Source: Alphaproteobacteria bacterium (GTDB lineage: Bacteria; Pseudomonadota; Alphaproteobacteria; Micavibrionales; Micavibrionaceae). Taken from it: a DNA stretch of 8,859 bases. The position numbers and the translations under genes were made by a program. Location of the stretch: NCBI GenBank assembly GCA_023141075.1, contig JAGLKL010000042.1, positions 1-8,859 on the forward strand, read 5' to 3'. Positions within the stretch are counted from its first letter, which is position 1. Each line of letters starts with the position of its first letter. The notes below the pieces were generated by a model. That model was not told the DNA's origin. It ran no database searches and worked only from the letters and a program-made list of their open reading frames with translations. Below are positions 6,191 to 8,859 of the stretch, piece after piece.

Positions 6191-8590
6191 ATGGGGTTTA
6201 AAAAAACATCCGAAGGGCGCGTGTTTTTTAAAAATGCGGATAATGACGATTTACCAACTCCGTCGATTAACTCTCCTTCAGATTCTCTTATGTCCAAAGA
6301 CAACACACAAGGGCAGATCCTGCTTTTGCTAAAAACCCTAAATGAGAAATTGCAGGAATCGCGCGATGATAACGCGACGATGAAAGAGACGCTTGATGAT
6401 TATAAAGCCAAGATCGACGCGATGGAGGATCGTACCCTAGCGCAACAAACAGACTATATTGATCTGGAGCAAAAAGTCGCAGAGAAGCAAAACGAAGTCA
6501 GTAAAAAAGCCACTCGCGTTGAAAAAAACTTGAAATCAACACTTAAGCAACTGGAAGAGGCGCGTAGACTGGTCACAGCTTTGGAGGAAAAAACTGAGAA
6601 GCAAGACGATGCTATTGAGACTATTAAGGGGAACATCAAAGAAAATGTCGAGACGCGCAGCGATAATTCCGAAGAAATCATCAAAACACAGAAAAAGTTG
6701 CTTGATAAGCATAAAGAGCTAGAAAAACGTCAGAAAGAGCAAGGCGAGAAGATGGTCAGCAATGTCTCCGCTTACGTTTCACTGACAAAACGTATAGGCG
6801 AGACAGAAACACGCCAAGATGCTCTGGATAACAAGATCGAAGAAGCAACGAGTGAGTATCTGAAACTTGATCGCAAAATCGATAAAGTGATTGAAGACCG
6901 CAATCGTATTTTACGTAAAATAGAACGTATTGAATTAATTGCGCTTGAGACGCGTGACGCTTTGAATGCAAAAGCTATGGTGTTGCTCACAGATCAGGGC
7001 GCTGTTGCGGGCGTGAATATACCCGATCAGATTGCAAATACCGCACTTTCAAATGAGCCGATGGCTCTTAAACGCCAGCTTGAAGAAGAGGCTATGATGC
7101 CTTGGTGGCGTCGCCCTATTCGTATACAAACTGCAAGTTTGTTTTTGCTTTTGACGGTGGTGATGCTTCTGGGCTGGATCATGAGTGCAACCAATTCCCC
7201 GATAGGTGAAGTCCTGCTTGGAAGCAACCGAGAAGAACCGCCAATAGTCAGCTTGGGGTCTTCGGAGAATTCGGCAAACACGCAACGTCAGTATTATGCC
7301 GCGGAAGAACCTTCTCAGGATGATCTATACGATGTGCCTGATGTTGAATTATACGAGAATGAAGAATACGGCTACACTCAGAATGAAGAGCCTGATTTTT
7401 CGTTAAGCTATAATGAAAAACCGGAAATAGTAGAGCCTGCTGCAGAAGCCGGAGACACAACGCCCCGGCACAACACTGAAACAGTACATGGTATAACGAT
7501 TCATAAAGGCTATAGCGACCCTGCGCAGGTTAATAATGAAACAGAAGAACAACTAGATATCAATAATGATGAGCAGATGCTGGCGGCCATGGAAGCCGAT
7601 CCCGAGCGCGTTGCGCGACAGCTCAACAAAATAGAACCCGGCAGCCTGAATGAAGAAGAAAAGCAACCGCGTAGCGTTGCCGCCCCTACTGAAAAATCTG
7701 CTACTGTGCCTTCAGTCCCTCAGCGTGTCGTTAGTGAGTCATATAAAGTTTCTTTGCGCAAGCGTATTAAGCCCAATCCGAACTTAAGTGATGCGGCCAA
7801 GAAAATCGAAAAGCAGGCTTTTGAGGGCGTACCTGAAGCACAGCACGATATGGGTGCGATTTATGTGGCCGGTCGCGGCAAGGTAAAGCAAAACCTTGAG
7901 CACGCCGTATTCTGGTTTCAGGAAGCCGCCAATAACGGTGTTGCCAATGCGAAATATAATCTGGGTGTTTTATATCATCAGGGGCTTGGCGTACCATCCA
8001 ATCTGAATAAAGCCATCAGCCTCTATAAGAATGCTGCTGAAATGGGACATCCGGAAGCCCAGTATAATCTTGGCATAGCCAATATTGAAGGGATTGGTGT
8101 TCCCTATAATCCGGGCAATGCCGCCCGTTATTTTGAAAACGCCGCTCAACAGGGTGTAGTGGAAGCTGCTTATAATCTGGGACTGATCTATGAAAACGGC
8201 TTACTGGGTGAAACGCAACCCGATATCGCTCTGACATGGTATAAATTCGCCGCAGATGCAGGGAACCCGGAAGCTAAATTAGCCATGCGGCAACTGGCCT
8301 CCTCGCTTGGCGTTGATATTGAAGACATTACCCGTATTATTGAAAATGTTAAACGCTCACATACTTCTTTTTCCAGCGCCCATGACAAGCACTCCCTGAT
8401 TGCACGTACCCAAAGCGAGTTGATGCGCCGCGGACTTTATCCGGGTCCGGTGGACGGTATGTTAGGGCCTATGACACGCAATGCAATTGAAAGCTTCCAG
8501 CATTCAGCAAATCTGCGTATGGACGGTGAGCCTTCTATCGAGCTTCTTCAATATCTCAAAGCCTCGTCAAATTATTCGCAGTATCAATAG
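6191..8590 (+). CDS. PodJ-like bitopic polarity protein: coiled coil, TM, Sel1 repeats, PG-binding
   Basis: The domain layout is that of PodJ, the Caulobacter pole-organising scaffold: long cytoplasmic coiled coil, one membrane span, periplasmic Sel1 repeats and a peptidoglycan-binding domain. Counting from ATG 6191 (799 residues), a charged helical region fills about 40-260 and a basic PWWRRPIR precedes the span at 313-333, giving N-in topology. An acidic Glu/Asn/Gln-rich linker runs about 345-515. Four Sel1 repeats of 36-37 residues start at 546, 583, 619 and 655, plus a half repeat at 691, with the YNLG core in repeats 2-4. A PG_binding_1 domain lies at about 736-789 (MRRGLYPGPVDGMLGPMTRNAIESFQ, given here as the span from 745). 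ATG 6185 is in frame two codons earlier, but GGTGA abuts it, whereas the spacing suits 6191. No gene overlaps it. Orthology to podJ is inferred from architecture, not proven. Confidence 0.85.
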   Translation: MGFKKTSEGRVFFKNADNDDLPTPSINSPSDSLMSKDNTQGQILLLLKTLNEKLQESRDDNATMKETLDDYKAKIDAMEDRTLAQQTDYIDLEQKVAEKQNEVSKKATRVEKNLKSTLKQLEEARRLVTALEEKTEKQDDAIETIKGNIKENVETRSDNSEEIIKTQKKLLDKHKELEKRQKEQGEKMVSNVSAYVSLTKRIGETETRQDALDNKIEEATSEYLKLDRKIDKVIEDRNRILRKIERIELIALETRDALNAKAMVLLTDQGAVAGVNIPDQIANTALSNEPMALKRQLEEEAMMPWWRRPIRIQTASLFLLLTVVMLLGWIMSATNSPIGEVLLGSNREEPPIVSLGSSENSANTQRQYYAAEEPSQDDLYDVPDVELYENEEYGYTQNEEPDFSLSYNEKPEIVEPAAEAGDTTPRHNTETVHGITIHKGYSDPAQVNNETEEQLDINNDEQMLAAMEADPERVARQLNKIEPGSLNEEEKQPRSVAAPTEKSATVPSVPQRVVSESYKVSLRKRIKPNPNLSDAAKKIEKQAFEGVPEAQHDMGAIYVAGRGKVKQNLEHAVFWFQEAANNGVANAKYNLGVLYHQGLGVPSNLNKAISLYKNAAEMGHPEAQYNLGIANIEGIGVPYNPGNAARYFENAAQQGVVEAAYNLGLIYENGLLGETQPDIALTWYKFAADAGNPEAKLAMRQLASSLGVDIEDITRIIENVKRSHTSFSSAHDKHSLIARTQSELMRRGLYPGPVDGMLGPMTRNAIESFQHSANLRMDGEPSIELLQYLKASSNYSQYQ

Positions 8591-8606
8591 ATCTGTGATT
8601 TATATG

Positions 8607-8624
8607 TAGTTTCACTTAAGAATA
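8607..8624. repeat. Intergenic repeat, copy 3
   Basis: TAGTTTCACTTAAGAATA is the near-identical partner of the copy at 4742-4759, lying 17 bases past the stop of the PodJ-like gene. There is no stem-loop or T-run here, so it does not look like a terminator. No strong terminator is visible between 8591 and 8722. Confidence 0.5.
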
Positions 8625-8671
8625 ATATATTTTGCAGGGACAAAGGAAACATAAGATTGTATACGTATTAG

Positions 8672-8699
8672 TTATAACTCACACTTGTGAATATATAAT
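8672..8699 (+). promoter_or_regulatory. Candidate promoter of the lipoprotein gene
   Basis: A perfect -10, TATAAT (8694-8699), lies 16 bases after TTATAA (8672-8677), a 4/6 match to the -35. The start of transcription would be near 8706, leaving a leader of about 17 bases before the ATG at 8723. The short palindrome TCACACTTGTGA (8679-8690) falls in the spacer and could be a protein-binding site. AT-rich DNA makes chance -10 matches common. Confidence 0.35.
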
Positions 8700-8722
8700 T
8701 TTTTAGACGGATACGTTTTTTG

Positions 8723-8859
8723 ATGTCTGTTAAAACATCATATAGCCTTATGCCTACTTTGGTGCTTTTTGCGCTTATTCTTCCCTTGCCCGGCTGCATG
8801 GAAAATCGCGTTCGCTCTATGAACGATGTCGTAAAGCTTGATAGCTCTTATAGAGCTGC
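8723..8859 (+). CDS. Lipoprotein, unrecognised (5' part only)
   Basis: The first 45 codons of a gene that runs off the right edge. Residues 1-24 form a lipoprotein signal peptide: K4 near the N-terminus, a hydrophobic core (LMPTLVLFALILPLP), then the lipobox LPGC with the lipidated cysteine at residue 25. The mature part begins CMENRVRSMNDVVKLDSSYRA. It is therefore expected to be membrane-anchored on the periplasmic side. The ribosome binding site is weak (ACGGA, 12 bases upstream); TTG at 8720 and ATG at 8750 are in-frame alternatives, but the latter would cut the signal peptide short. It follows the PodJ-like gene in the same direction, 132 bases after its stop. Too little is present to assign a family. 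Confidence 0.75.
   Translation, partial: MSVKTSYSLMPTLVLFALILPLPGCMENRVRSMNDVVKLDSSYRA

Overview
The window looks like part of the chromosome of an alphaproteobacterium with moderate to low GC. The evidence is the mraZ-rsmH-ftsL-ftsI-murE gene order, an FtsL with the alphaproteobacterial-type LKAEWAYLNDPQRLEAIA segment, an RNase P RNA with an extra AT-rich hairpin just before the 3' strand of P4, and a protein built like the polarity factor PodJ. I cannot name a genus from sequence alone.

Layout. Positions 1-3945 (minus strand) hold the start of a division and cell-wall (dcw) operon: mraZ, rsmH, ftsL, ftsI and the 5' part of murE, which runs off the left edge. The genes abut or overlap (TAATG, TAA|ATG, TAATG, then a 17-base overlap), so translational coupling is likely. 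Upstream of mraZ, at 4046-4091, five ATGRN-type units sit exactly 10 bp apart; they match the TGGGN-N5 pattern bound by MraZ in E. coli and are the best candidate for its autoregulatory operator. Positions 4098-4548 are AT-rich and hold no convincing gene, but contain a perfect palindrome of the FNR/FixK type at 4248-4265.

Positions 4549-4644 (plus strand) encode an unrecognised 31-residue membrane peptide with a clear ribosome binding site. Two hairpins follow; the second (4699-4728) is a strong, symmetric terminator shared with rnpB, which converges from the other side. rnpB (RNase P RNA, minus, 4785-5220) is complete, with a 13-bp P1 helix. Directly upstream of it on the same strand is an N-acetylmuramoyl-L-alanine amidase (5277-5996) with an AmiD-like peptidoglycan-binding tail but no export signal.

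Diverging from the amidase is a roughly 800-residue protein (plus, ends 8590): a cytoplasmic coiled coil, one membrane span, an acidic periplasmic linker, four Sel1 repeats and a peptidoglycan-binding domain. This is the PodJ layout. A lipoprotein gene starts at 8723 and runs off the right edge.

Taken together the window concerns building, remodelling and spatially organising the cell wall (MurE, FtsI, FtsL, amidase, PodJ-like protein), with RNase P RNA and the 16S rRNA methylase RsmH alongside. No mobile element, CRISPR array or defence system is visible. An almost identical 19-base motif recurs in intergenic DNA at 4741 and 8606, with a weaker third copy at 6023. I see no clear sign of a wholly new system. 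The least explained items are the small membrane peptide and that repeat.
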